From the NCBI GenBank assembly GCA_903938935.1, contig CAJAFD010000496.1, positions 1-11,530 of the forward strand: 11,530 nt of DNA, in the 5' to 3' direction. Both the position numbers and the translations under genes were made by a program. Shown here piece by piece: positions 1-7,338 of the stretch. The notes under the pieces were generated by a model. It was not told where the DNA came from, made no database searches, and worked only from the letters and a program-made list of their open reading frames with translations. Source of the stretch: an uncultured Opitutia bacterium (GTDB lineage Bacteria; Verrucomicrobiota; Verrucomicrobiia; Opitutales; Opitutaceae). Numbering within the stretch: position 1 is the first letter of the stretch; the number at the start of each line of letters is the position of its first letter.

Positions 1-111
1 GGACTCGAGCGCTTCGAAGTGAAACAATTCGAGCGCTACGAGGCGGCCTTGCTCGGGGCTATTTTTACCGTGCTAGGGGTGCTGATGCTCGTTTTAAAAC
101 ACGAGCATTGA
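1..111 (+). CDS. C-terminal end of an integral membrane protein (5' end outside window)
   Basis: Frame 1 is open from the first base to a TGA at 109-111, giving 36 residues. The first part is charged (LERFEVKQFERYEA). It is followed by one hydrophobic membrane-spanning stretch of about 18 residues (ALLGAIFTVLGVLMLVLK) and a short polar end, KHEH. This looks like the last transmembrane helix of a polytopic membrane protein, with a cytoplasmic or periplasmic tail ending in His and Glu. The family cannot be named from so little; a metal or small-solute transporter is one possibility but is only a guess. The gene converges on the carboxypeptidase gene, with 15 bases between the two stops. Confidence 0.7.
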   Translation, partial: GLERFEVKQFERYEAALLGAIFTVLGVLMLVLKHEH

Positions 112-128
112 GCTGCGGGGGCTTTTTT
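85..128 (+). terminator. Inverted repeat plus T-run at the convergent junction
   Basis: ATGCTCGT (85-92) and ACGAGCAT (101-108) form a perfect 8-bp stem around an 8-base loop that includes most of the palindrome GTTTTAAAAC (91-100). A second weak stem (GAGC with GCTT, about 110-124) leads into six T's at 123-128. On the plus strand this fits a terminator for the upstream membrane-protein gene, although the strong stem lies inside its last codons and the T-run is 14 bases further on. On the minus strand the stem follows the carboxypeptidase stop but has no T-run, so two-way termination is less certain. Confidence 0.45.
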
Positions 129-1167
129 ATTTTCTCGTCGGCGGCAGCGAGAATTTGATCACGGATTCGTTGGGCGCGGCCGACGTTTTCTCGGCGGTGG
201 AAAGCGGCGCAGCGCTTAAATTGGACTCGCTCGTGCTTGCGACGTTACTGGCAATGGGTGAGGCGACGAAAGGCGCGGAGTTGGACGGGATGGCGGCGAA
301 GCCTTTTTCAATCAGGTCGGCGGTTTTCAGGTCACGCGAATGACCTTTGTCGATTTCGCCGTTTTTGCCAAATGAGCCCATGATTACGACGATGACGCGT
401 TTGCCGTTGCGGAGTGCCGTCGCGCTGAGGCAATAGCCGGCTCCGACCGTGTAGCCGGTTTTTAGACCATCGACGCCATTCACTTTGCCGAGGAGCTTGT
501 TGTGATTCTCCATGTGCTGCGGGCCGCCGGGACGGGCGGAACCGAAGTCGCGTTTACGGACGGAAGTGTAGGTGAGTACGTCGGTTTTTCGCAGCAAGTA
601 CGCGCACAAGAGAGAGAAATCCCGCGGGGTGGAGAGGTCGCCCTCGGCGATGCGACGACTGGTTGGCGGTAGACCATGCGGCGAGCGAAACGTGGTTTGG
701 TTCATACCGAGAGTGCGGGCTTTGGCGTTCATTAATTCGACGAAGCTTGTGACGGAACCGGCAGAGGCGCGGGCTAGGGCGTGCGCAGCGTCGTTCGCTG
801 ACTGGATCATCATGGCGTAGATTAATTCTTCGACCGAGAAGATTTCTTTTTCTTTCAGGAAAACTTGGGTGCCGCCCATTTTGGCGTCGGAGGCTTCAAC
901 GGTTACAGGGGTGTTTAGGGTGATGGTTTTGTCGGCGAGTTTGTCGAAGAGTACGGCGAACGTCATGAGCTTGGTCATGCTCGCGGGCGGGGTGACGACG
1001 TCGGGGTTGTTTTCAAACAGCGTTTTGCCGGTGGCGGCGTCGATGACGATGGCGCCTTTGTACGAACCGAGGTCGCTGGATTCGGGCCGGGTTGGTTTGG
1101 CGCGGGTGGCGGCAGAGAGCGGCGCGACTAAGGCAATGATGATAAGGGCGAGACGAGGAAAAATCAT
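127..1167 (-). CDS. D-alanyl-D-alanine carboxypeptidase (peptidase S11, PBP5/6-like)
   Basis: Exported serine DD-carboxypeptidase that removes the terminal D-Ala from peptidoglycan pentapeptides. All three penicillin-binding motifs are present: SMTK at 63-66 (nucleophile S63, K66), SAN at 123-125, and KTG at 236-238 within GLKTGYTVGAGYC. HGL at 164-166 also matches the family. Residues 1-20 form a signal peptide (hydrophobic LALIIIALVAPLSAA). After about residue 290 the protein is a Ser/Ala/Pro-rich tail of roughly 55 residues. I see neither the PBP5 C-terminal beta domain nor an amphipathic anchor, so it may be soluble or loosely held in the periplasm. At 346 residues it is shorter than E. 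coli PBP5. It is the last gene of the minus-strand run, 62 bases after the Rsm22-like gene. The leader has no Shine-Dalgarno site but carries a direct repeat. Confidence 0.93.
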   Translation of the reverse strand: MIFPRLALIIIALVAPLSAATRAKPTRPESSDLGSYKGAIVIDAATGKTLFENNPDVVTPPASMTKLMTFAVLFDKLADKTITLNTPVTVEASDAKMGGTQVFLKEKEIFSVEELIYAMMIQSANDAAHALARASAGSVTSFVELMNAKARTLGMNQTTFRSPHGLPPTSRRIAEGDLSTPRDFSLLCAYLLRKTDVLTYTSVRKRDFGSARPGGPQHMENHNKLLGKVNGVDGLKTGYTVGAGYCLSATALRNGKRVIVVIMGSFGKNGEIDKGHSRDLKTADLIEKGFAAIPSNSAPFVASPIASNVASTSESNLSAAPLSTAEKTSAAPNESVIKFSLPPTRK

Positions 1168-1172
1168 GCTGT

Positions 1173-1213
1173 GAGCGAGAAAGATTATGCGGGTTGGGCG
1201 AGCGAAAAAGATT
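1173..1213 (-). repeat. Near-perfect 14-bp direct repeat in the carboxypeptidase leader
   Basis: On the plus strand, GAGCGAGAAAGATT (1173-1186) and GAGCGAAAAAGATT (1200-1213) differ at one base and start 27 bases apart. They fill much of the 62-base gap between the Rsm22-like stop and the carboxypeptidase start. On the minus strand a CATAAT box (1189-1184) lies between them, but no good -35 is visible. The repeat could be paired binding sites of a regulator, a translational element, or a leftover small duplication. Confidence 0.55.
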
Positions 1214-1229
1214 GGAACGTAAAATGAGA

Positions 1230-2222
1230 TTATACGAGCGGTTCTCCGCCGTTAACTTTGTCTGCTGTGCGGTCCCAACGGTAGAGGAGCGGACCTTTGG
1301 CGCGGTCGAGTTGTTTGTAGAGTGCGGGGTCGGAGCGCTTGAGGAGCTCGAGTTCTTTGAGTCCGTTGGCGTCACAATTGAGAAAACGGGCGTAAGGCTT
1401 GAAGTGTTCTGGACGACCGATGATGCGTGAAAGTTCGTCGTGCGCTGGAGGCGCGGGCATGCGGTCGAGGGCGAAAAAGGCGTACGGGAGGCTACGGAGG
1501 TCGATGCCGGCGCGTTGGCCAAATTTCACCCAGTCAGGGGTTGCAAAAATTTCGGAAGGCGGGGGCGCGAAGAAGTGACACCAATCTCGCGTGTGTTCGG
1601 CTAGAAACATGCCGCAGCTGCCGGCGTGCGTGCAGGGGGCAATCACCTTGAATGTGGCGCGGAGGGTTTCGCGGATGGCACCGAGTTGGCGGCTGACGTC
1701 GTGCGTGCCAGGTTCGACCCAGAGGACGGCGGAGGCGCGAGCGATCAACCCATCGAGCTGGGCGCGGGCGGTGGGATTGAGTTCGTTGAGGACATGGCTG
1801 ATGACGAGCAGACCGATGGGCGCGTCGCCTTGCAGCATTTCGGCTGGCGCGGCTGCGACGTTGAGTTGGGGAAATTCGTTTTGCGCGGCGCCGACGGCGA
1901 AATCAACGGCGAGCGGCGAATGATCCCAAACGTGGAGTTGGTTGAAATGATCGCTGCCACCGAACGCGGCGAGCACGCGCCGAGCGGCCACGCCGCTGCC
2001 GCAACCCCAGTCGAGGACGGTCCGGGAACTCGGGCGCCAGTGGCGCAGACGGAGTTCGGCGAGGACGGCGTCCCATTTCCAGCCGATGCGCGCACCGTAC
2101 GTGAAATCGTAGCTCGCGAGATCGGAGGGGCTTTGCCAATAGGGGCCTGCGGCAGCTGAGCCGGAGAGAAATCCGGCGCGTAAGCGATCTAGGGCGTTCC
2201 AGTCGAGTTGGGACCAAGTCAT
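1230..2222 (-). CDS. Rsm22/METTL17-like SAM-dependent methyltransferase (ribosomal small subunit family)
   Basis: Class I Rossmann-fold methyltransferase of the Rsm22 family, known from mitochondrial ribosome small-subunit assembly and also found in bacteria, where its role is poorly defined. Visible features are the SAM loop LDWGCGSG (70-77), the acidic strand end HVWDHSP (97-103), SHVLNEL (142-148) and WVEPGTHD (168-175). A cysteine region then follows: C197 in APCTHAGSC, C203, C215 in DWCHF, and C283 in ARFLNC. The PC-x5-C...DWCHF arrangement is the main reason for choosing this family over other methyltransferases. In METTL17 the equivalent cysteines bind an iron-sulphur cluster; binding here is inferred. 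Length is 330 residues with no signal peptide, so it is cytoplasmic. It starts 16 bases after the PDZ gene stop. The leader is T/C-rich without a Shine-Dalgarno site. Confidence 0.82.
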   Translation of the reverse strand: MTWSQLDWNALDRLRAGFLSGSAAAGPYWQSPSDLASYDFTYGARIGWKWDAVLAELRLRHWRPSSRTVLDWGCGSGVAARRVLAAFGGSDHFNQLHVWDHSPLAVDFAVGAAQNEFPQLNVAAAPAEMLQGDAPIGLLVISHVLNELNPTARAQLDGLIARASAVLWVEPGTHDVSRQLGAIRETLRATFKVIAPCTHAGSCGMFLAEHTRDWCHFFAPPPSEIFATPDWVKFGQRAGIDLRSLPYAFFALDRMPAPPAHDELSRIIGRPEHFKPYARFLNCDANGLKELELLKRSDPALYKQLDRAKGPLLYRWDRTADKVNGGEPLV

Positions 2223-2238
2223 GAAAATGAAAAGAGCG

Positions 2239-3105
2239 TTAATCGCGGTGGGAGGAGTACCAGGATACGCCCGCGACTAGGGTTACGCGACGGGGTTGGG
2301 TCTCGCCGCGAGAGATGATTTCTATTTCGAGCGTGGCTCCGGGGCGGCGATCAATGAGCAGTTTGCCCAGTTCGCTCTTACGACTGATCGCGCCTTTGAA
2401 GGTCGTGATGGCGCGATCATCGAGGGAGAGGATTTCGTCGCCTTCTTTAACGCCGGCGAGCTCGGTACTGGAATTGGGCGGAACTTCGGTTACGACGAGG
2501 TGGGTCACGCTATCGCTGCGTGGATTACGCACGACGCGCAGACTGATCGGAAAGCTGGTGATAGCGTCTTCATGGACGCGGAAGGGTTGGAGGGCGACGG
2601 CGCCGGCGGGCGCGGGTTTGGCTTTTTTTAACGCCGGGAACGCAGAGGCGGTCGTGGAGTTGGGTGGAGTGACTTCGAGAAAAGCCCAGAAATCTCGATC
2701 GTCGGCGTAGACAAAAAGAGAGCACTGGATGTTGGCCCCCTCGCTTAAGCTTTCAAATTTTTGGGTTAATCCATCGTGTTCGAGATGACGTTCCGGGTTG
2801 GAAGTGAGGTGGTTGATGGGCAGGATAATGATCTCGCTGCGGATAAAATCGGCGAATTCCGCCAGGGTGCGCGGTACGCCAAGCGGCGTTGTGTAGTTGA
2901 AAACGAGCAGGCGTGTGGGGCCATTTTGCGGGCCAACACGAGCGACGAGGCGAATGCCATGGTTGAGCTCACGTTCGCTCGCCGTGAGTCGCCAGATGCC
3001 TTGCGGGTCTTCAAGAGTGAAGGGCAACAACGTCGTCTGGGCAATGAGCGGGCCGTGGAGCAGTGCTAAAAAAATAATCCAAAGCGAAAGACGAAGCGAC
3101 GACAT
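2239..3105 (-). CDS. Exported PDZ-domain protein
   Basis: Residues 1-22 form a signal peptide (SLRLSLWIIFLALLHGPLIA). Residues about 25-145 are a beta-rich region I do not recognise, with one cysteine (C128). A linker rich in Ala, Pro and Lys (about 150-172) precedes a PDZ domain at about 198-278, with the carboxylate-binding-loop region and the typical AGVKEGDEILSLDD core (217-230). There is no protease domain, so this is not a DegP/HtrA or Ctp enzyme. A PDZ-only periplasmic protein would be expected to bind C-terminal tails of envelope proteins or act as an adaptor; that role is inferred. It starts 12 bases after the METTL25-like gene and ends 16 bases before the Rsm22-like gene, consistent with co-transcription. 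No Shine-Dalgarno site is seen. Confidence 0.8.
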   Translation of the reverse strand: MSSLRLSLWIIFLALLHGPLIAQTTLLPFTLEDPQGIWRLTASERELNHGIRLVARVGPQNGPTRLLVFNYTTPLGVPRTLAEFADFIRSEIIILPINHLTSNPERHLEHDGLTQKFESLSEGANIQCSLFVYADDRDFWAFLEVTPPNSTTASAFPALKKAKPAPAGAVALQPFRVHEDAITSFPISLRVVRNPRSDSVTHLVVTEVPPNSSTELAGVKEGDEILSLDDRAITTFKGAISRKSELGKLLIDRRPGATLEIEIISRGETQPRRVTLVAGVSWYSSHRD

Positions 3106-3117
3106 AGCGGACTGTAA

Positions 3118-4347
3118 TCAGAGCGAGAATTCGAGTTGCGCGGCGAGACGTTGGTGGCGGACGCCGTAGAAAGCGGCGAAGGCGCGGATGCGTTGGGCGC
3201 GGGCATCGTCGGTTTGACCACGGGGCGAGGTGCGTTGGGCGACGATCAAGAGGTTTTTCGCGGTGTGCTCGGTGGAGATGAATTCAAAGACTTTGGTTTT
3301 GTAGCCGGACCATTCGAGGAGTTGAGCGCGGAGGGCGTCGGTGACGAATTCGGCTTGGCGTTCTTGAAAGATGCCGTGGCGCAGGGCATCGGCGAGAATC
3401 GCTGGTGCGACGAGTTGGGCGCGAATTTCTTTTTGGCAGCAGGGGGAAACGACGAGCAGACGGGCGCCGGCGGAGATGCCTTGAGCGAGTGCGTCGTCGG
3501 TGGCGGTGTCGCAAGCGTGGAGTGCGATCAGGACGTCGCAGGTGGCGATGGGGGTTTCGTTGATGGCGCCAGGTATAAACGTGAGGTGATCGCTGAGCTC
3601 GTGCGCGGCGGCCGTGCGGTTGCAGAATTCGACGAGCTCGGCGCGCGCTTCGATGCCGGTGACGTGGGCGCGGGGCGCGAGGAGCGCGGCGAGGGCAAAG
3701 GTGAGGTAGCCTTTGCCAGAACCCATATCGATAATCTGGATCGGTTGGCTAGGTGTGGTGGAGGTGTTGAGAGGAAAGCTTTCGGTCAGGTGGTGAGATA
3801 GTATCTCGGAAAATTTTTGAATCTGACGAAATTTATCCGCCATGCCTTCGCGGGGTTGGCCGCGTTCATTAGTTACACCCAAGGTGCGAAGCCACGCGGC
3901 AGTAGCGGGGATGGAGTGATGTTTGGGCTGATCGTGCGTGGCGAGGGCCCCTGTGGAGGAAATGTCTGAAATCGGCGGAGCGGGCACGTTCTTTACGTGT
4001 AGGCGGGCCGTGTTGTCGGGTCGGGTCTCAAGTTGCGCCGTCAAGGTGGCAGTGAATAGATGGGCGTCCAGAAACGTGGGTCCGAGCAGGGTTTCGATGT
4101 GCGCGACGGCTTCGGCGGTGGGGAAGTTTTTGGTGACGTCGCGGGTGGCGTGGCGCCAGACGAAGCTGAGATGCGGTCCGCTTTTAAGCGCGATGGGGCG
4201 AACGAAGACGTTTTGCAGCGCGGGGTCAGCGGCGGGTTGCCGGGGTTTGCCGAGGGTGAGTTTTTCGAAGGTGCCGCGAGTGATGTTTTCGACGAGGAGC
4301 GCGATAAATCGGGCGCGAGGGGCTGGCGTGGTGGGCGGCATGGACAT
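3118..4347 (-). CDS. METTL25-like class I SAM-dependent methyltransferase (Methyltransf_32 type)
   Basis: A cytoplasmic protein of 409 residues. Residues about 1-125 form an unidentified N-terminal region. The family's lead-in KFRQIQKFSEIL (172-183) comes next, then the SAM loop IIDMGSGKGYL (205-215). GIEAR (231-235) supplies the acidic ribose-binding residue. HACDTATDDAL (277-287) and SPCCQKE (301-307) are typical of the METTL25/RRNAD1-related group. A last strand HTAKNLLIVAQR (361-372) completes the fold. The substrate is unknown; a protein or RNA target is plausible. Two in-frame ATG codons (first bases 4347 and 4341) could both start the protein, and the first leaves 10 bases after the TPR stop. 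Tight spacing on both sides puts it in the operon. It is one of two methyltransferases separated only by the PDZ gene. Confidence 0.8.
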   Translation of the reverse strand: MSMPPTTPAPRARFIALLVENITRGTFEKLTLGKPRQPAADPALQNVFVRPIALKSGPHLSFVWRHATRDVTKNFPTAEAVAHIETLLGPTFLDAHLFTATLTAQLETRPDNTARLHVKNVPAPPISDISSTGALATHDQPKHHSIPATAAWLRTLGVTNERGQPREGMADKFRQIQKFSEILSHHLTESFPLNTSTTPSQPIQIIDMGSGKGYLTFALAALLAPRAHVTGIEARAELVEFCNRTAAAHELSDHLTFIPGAINETPIATCDVLIALHACDTATDDALAQGISAGARLLVVSPCCQKEIRAQLVAPAILADALRHGIFQERQAEFVTDALRAQLLEWSGYKTKVFEFISTEHTAKNLLIVAQRTSPRGQTDDARAQRIRAFAAFYGVRHQRLAAQLEFSL

Positions 4348-4357
4348 CCACGATGGA

Positions 4358-5230
4358 CTAAGAATCGAGTTTGGCGAGGGCGTCAGCGGCGCGTTTGAGC
4401 TTGGGATCCAGTTGCAGTGCGGCGGTAAAGGCAGCGCGTGCGGCGGTCTTGTCGCTGAGTTTCAGATGGAGGGTGCCGATGCGATAGTGGATGAGCGAGT
4501 GGGTGGCTTGGCCTAGGGTAGGTTCAAGTTGGAGGCAGCGTCGCAGAGCGGCGAGACCGCGCTCGAGTTTCGTGCCGCTGGCGACGGTCAGGCGCCCAAG
4601 TTCAGCTAGTGCGGGATAAAAGTCGGGATTTTGTTCGAGCGATTTTTCGCAGAGGACGATGGCCTCGTCGTATTTCTTTTCCGTGGTTTTGAGCTGAACC
4701 CGAGCGAAGAGCCCGCGCGTCGGATTACGCTGGGCGATGGCCTCGGCTTGTTCTTTGGCTTTGGTGCGGCTGCCGATGGGCCAGGGGGCGCTGACGTAAA
4801 ATTGAAGGAGAGCTTCGCGGGCATCGAGGTTGTCGGGCTCGAATTCAATAGCGCGGATGACGGCGTCGCGGCCGCGAGTGGCGGCGGAGACAGAGCGCGT
4901 TTTACCCGCCGTTTGCATGGAGGTGATGCCGAATAGGGTAAGATAGGTGGCGTTTTTGGGGGCGAGTTCGGTGGCTTTGGCGAGCCAAGGTAATGCGTCT
5001 TCAATCGCGCGGTCGTCGGCGCGTTGGCGCAAGGTCATACCAAGATAATGACAAGCGGCGGCATTGGTCGGCTCGCTCGCGGTGATTTTCTCCAGGGCGA
5101 GACGGGCCTCGGGATAACGTTTTTGCTGGTAGAGCGCGAGGGCGTCTTCGAGCGCTCCGGCGTGGGCGCGAAAGGGCAACAACAGTAACAAAATGAGGGT
5201 GACGATGGAGACGCGGTGGCGAAGGTGCAT
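4358..5230 (-). CDS. Exported tetratricopeptide-repeat (TPR) protein
   Basis: The frame is open with an ATG at 5272 (304 residues), but the ATG at 5230 is the better start. It gives a clean signal peptide, MHLRHRVSIVTLILLLLLP followed by FRAHA and a likely cut before GALED, whereas the upstream start adds 14 charged residues in front. The mature protein (290 residues with signal from this start) is built from TPR-like helix pairs: ALYQQKRYPEARLALEKI, HYLGMTLRQRADDRAIEDALPWLAKATELAP, the REALLQFYV region, KKYDEAIVLCEKSLEQNP, and a final pair ending AFTAALQLDPK. It is a periplasmic or outer-membrane-facing scaffold with an unknown partner. It follows the permease stop closely (15 or 57 bases depending on the start) and ends 10 bases before the methyltransferase, so a link to the exporter is possible but unproven. 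Confidence 0.8.
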   Translation of the reverse strand: MHLRHRVSIVTLILLLLLPFRAHAGALEDALALYQQKRYPEARLALEKITASEPTNAAACHYLGMTLRQRADDRAIEDALPWLAKATELAPKNATYLTLFGITSMQTAGKTRSVSAATRGRDAVIRAIEFEPDNLDAREALLQFYVSAPWPIGSRTKAKEQAEAIAQRNPTRGLFARVQLKTTEKKYDEAIVLCEKSLEQNPDFYPALAELGRLTVASGTKLERGLAALRRCLQLEPTLGQATHSLIHYRIGTLHLKLSDKTAARAAFTAALQLDPKLKRAADALAKLDS

Positions 5231-5287
5231 CGTCTCAAGGACTGTGCGCGTCGGTAAAAGTTTCAAGCGCACGTTGCGCTGCGGTGT

Positions 5288-6496
5288 TTATTCGTAACGC
5301 AGGGCGTCGATCGGATCGAGTTGCGCGGCTTTGCGGGCGGGGTAGAAGCCGAAAAACATGCCGACCGCGGCGCTGAAGACGAAAGCGATCACGACCGAGG
5401 CGGTGGAAACCAGGACGGGCCAGCCGTTGAGGTGAGAAACGAGCTGGGAGGAGCCGATGCCGAGGAGAATGCCGATCACGCCGCCGAGTGAACTGAGAAT
5501 CGTGGCTTCGATGAGGAACTGCATAAGCACGTCGCTGCCGTGGGCGCCGATGGCGAGACGGATGCCGATCTCGCGCGTGCGTTCGGTGACGGATACGAGC
5601 ATGATGTTCATGATGCCGATGCCGCCGACTAAGAGGGAAACACTGGCGATGGCGGCGAGGAGGAGGGTCATCGTCTGAGTCGTGGCGGTGGCGGTCTGGG
5701 CGAGCTCGACTTGGTTGCGGACGGTGAAATCGGGTTCGCGACCTTTACGGCGTTGGGTGAGGACTTCGGTGATGTCTTTCTGGACCTTGTCGATGACTTC
5801 GGCGCTGGCGGCTTGGATGAGAATGGAGCTGATGTTGGTGCGGCGTGAGAGACGTTTCATGTGGCTGGTGTAGGGCACGATCACCGTATCGTCTTGGTCT
5901 TGGCCAAAGAGGTTGAAGCCTTTTGCGTCGAGCACCCCGAGGATTTTGAAGGGAATGTTGCGGATGCGTAGGGTCTGACCGACGGGATCACTATTCGCGA
6001 AGAGTTGATCGGCGACGGTTTTTCCGATGACGCAGACTTTGGCAACTGAGCGGACGTCCTGTTCGGAGAACATCGCGCCATTGGCGATTTTCCAGGAGCG
6101 GATGTCAGGATAAGAGGGTGATTCGCCGTTGACGGAGGTGTTCCAATTGAGGCCGTTGGCGAGGACTTGGTTGCGATCGCGGACTTCGGGGCTGACTCCG
6201 ACGATGCCGGTGACTTCGCGTTCGATGGCTTCGGCGTCTTCGATCGTGAGCGTGGGTGCGCTGCCCCAGCCACCGCGCATGCCGCCGGAGCTCATGCTGC
6301 CAGAAAATACGGTGATGACGTTTTGGCCGAGGCTGGCGACTTGGGCCTCGACTTGGGCTTTGGCGCCGTTGCCGATGCTGACCATCGCGATCACGGCGCC
6401 GACGCCGATGATGATGCCGAGCGCGGTGAGGATAGAGCGCATGGTATTGCGCAGGAGGGCGCGGATAGCGACTTTGATGATGGAGCCGAAGCGCAT
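5288..6496 (-). CDS. MacB/YknZ-type ABC transporter permease
   Basis: Inner-membrane subunit of a type VII (mechanotransmission) ABC exporter, 402 residues, close to the length of stand-alone YknZ-like permeases. Topology is typical: an N-terminal amphipathic stretch (about 4-18), TM1 at about 21-42 (TALGIIIGVGAVIAMVSIGNG), and a periplasmic MacB domain at about 43-275. Three C-terminal helices follow at about 277-301, 327-352 and 363-385. Conserved signatures are SVTERTREIGIRLAIGA (302-318) and FGFYPARKAAQLDPIDALRYE (382-402). The ATPase domain is a separate gene 37 bases upstream, unlike the fused MacB of E. coli. A Gly/Ser/Met-rich stretch (about 66-79) lies near the start of the periplasmic domain. 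The AT-rich leader has no Shine-Dalgarno site. It works with the adaptor and ATPase encoded just upstream. Confidence 0.94.
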   Translation of the reverse strand: MRFGSIIKVAIRALLRNTMRSILTALGIIIGVGAVIAMVSIGNGAKAQVEAQVASLGQNVITVFSGSMSSGGMRGGWGSAPTLTIEDAEAIEREVTGIVGVSPEVRDRNQVLANGLNWNTSVNGESPSYPDIRSWKIANGAMFSEQDVRSVAKVCVIGKTVADQLFANSDPVGQTLRIRNIPFKILGVLDAKGFNLFGQDQDDTVIVPYTSHMKRLSRRTNISSILIQAASAEVIDKVQKDITEVLTQRRKGREPDFTVRNQVELAQTATATTQTMTLLLAAIASVSLLVGGIGIMNIMLVSVTERTREIGIRLAIGAHGSDVLMQFLIEATILSSLGGVIGILLGIGSSQLVSHLNGWPVLVSTASVVIAFVFSAAVGMFFGFYPARKAAQLDPIDALRYE

Positions 6497-6533
6497 GTTA
6501 AAAAATGAGGCGAGCGGGCAGGGCGCGCAGGGT

Positions 6534-7304
6534 TTAGGATTTAGCGCCGGTCAGTTTGGCCGCGGCCTCGGCGGAGCTGAGTTTTTCAAGTTCCGACGCG
6601 GCGAAGGAGCGATTGGACACGGCTTCATCGCGGACCATCACGCCGTCGCGGAGGATGAGGTTGCGTTTGCAAAAATGTGCGATGTCGAGCTCGTGGGTGA
6701 CCATGACGATGGTGATGCCCTCATCGTTGAGTTTCTGAAAGACGCCCATGACTTCGGCCGAGGTGCGCGTGTCGAGGTTGCCGGTGGGTTCGTCGGCGAG
6801 GAGAACTTGGGGTTCGTTGACGAGGGCGCGAGCGATGGCGACGCGTTGTTGCTGGCCGCCGGAGAGCTGGCTGGGGAAGTGATCGAAGCGTTGGGAAAGG
6901 CCGACGATATCGAGGCAATGCATGGCGCGCTCGCGGATTTGCTTGGTGGTAAATTTGCGCGCGCCGTAGAGCATGGGGAGCTCGACGTTCTCTAGGGCGG
7001 TGGTGCGGGCGAGCAGGTTGAAGCCTTGGAAGACGAAGCCGAGTTTCTGGTTGCGGATATCGGCGAGGGCGTTGCGGTCGAGTTGGGAGACGTCGATGCC
7101 GTCTAGCAGGTAGCGACCGCGGGTAGGGCGATCGAGGCAGCCGAGTAGATTCATCAACGTGGATTTACCTGAGCCGCTGGCGCCCATGAGCGCCACGAAA
7201 TCGCCGCGTTGGATCTCGAGGGTGACACCGCGCACCGCGTGCACAGGGATCTCACCGGAATCGTAGATTTTATGAATTTCCTCGATCTTTACAACAGGCG
7301 GCAT
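6534..7304 (-). CDS. MacB/LolD-type ABC transporter ATP-binding protein
   Basis: Cytoplasmic ATPase of 256 residues powering the adjacent permease. All nucleotide-binding motifs are intact: Walker A GASGSGKST (41-49), Q-loop Q93 in FVFQGFN, signature LSGGQQQR (147-154), Walker B VLLADE (167-172) with catalytic E172, D-loop GNLD, and H-loop H204 in MVTHE. The RNQKLGFVFQGFNLL segment is typical of the MacB/LolD/FtsE group. About 25 residues at the C-terminus (ASELEKLSSAEAAAKLTGAKS) form a short extra helix. The gene starts 34 bases after the adaptor stop and ends 37 bases before the permease start. Substrate cannot be told from sequence: macrolides, lipids, peptides or siderophores are all known for relatives. 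Confidence 0.95.
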   Translation of the reverse strand: MPPVVKIEEIHKIYDSGEIPVHAVRGVTLEIQRGDFVALMGASGSGKSTLMNLLGCLDRPTRGRYLLDGIDVSQLDRNALADIRNQKLGFVFQGFNLLARTTALENVELPMLYGARKFTTKQIRERAMHCLDIVGLSQRFDHFPSQLSGGQQQRVAIARALVNEPQVLLADEPTGNLDTRTSAEVMGVFQKLNDEGITIVMVTHELDIAHFCKRNLILRDGVMVRDEAVSNRSFAASELEKLSSAEAAAKLTGAKS

Positions 7305-7338
7305 GGGCGAAGGGGGATTTTACGACGATAGGAACGTT

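Noticed and set aside
1013..1522. Minus-strand open frame (169 codons) overlapping the Rsm22-like and carboxypeptidase genes
   Set aside because: Ser/Thr/Arg/His-rich translation, and it overlaps the ends of two clearly identified proteins in another frame.
3136..3801. Long plus-strand open frame (221 codons) opposite the METTL25-like gene
   Set aside because: Gly/Ala/Asp/Glu-rich antisense product with no domain or motif, opposite a gene with clear methyltransferase motifs; typical shadow of GC-rich coding sequence.
6129..6995. Plus-strand open frame (288 codons) spanning the permease/ATPase junction
   Set aside because: Runs antisense across two well-supported ABC genes; no recognisable motif or ribosome site.
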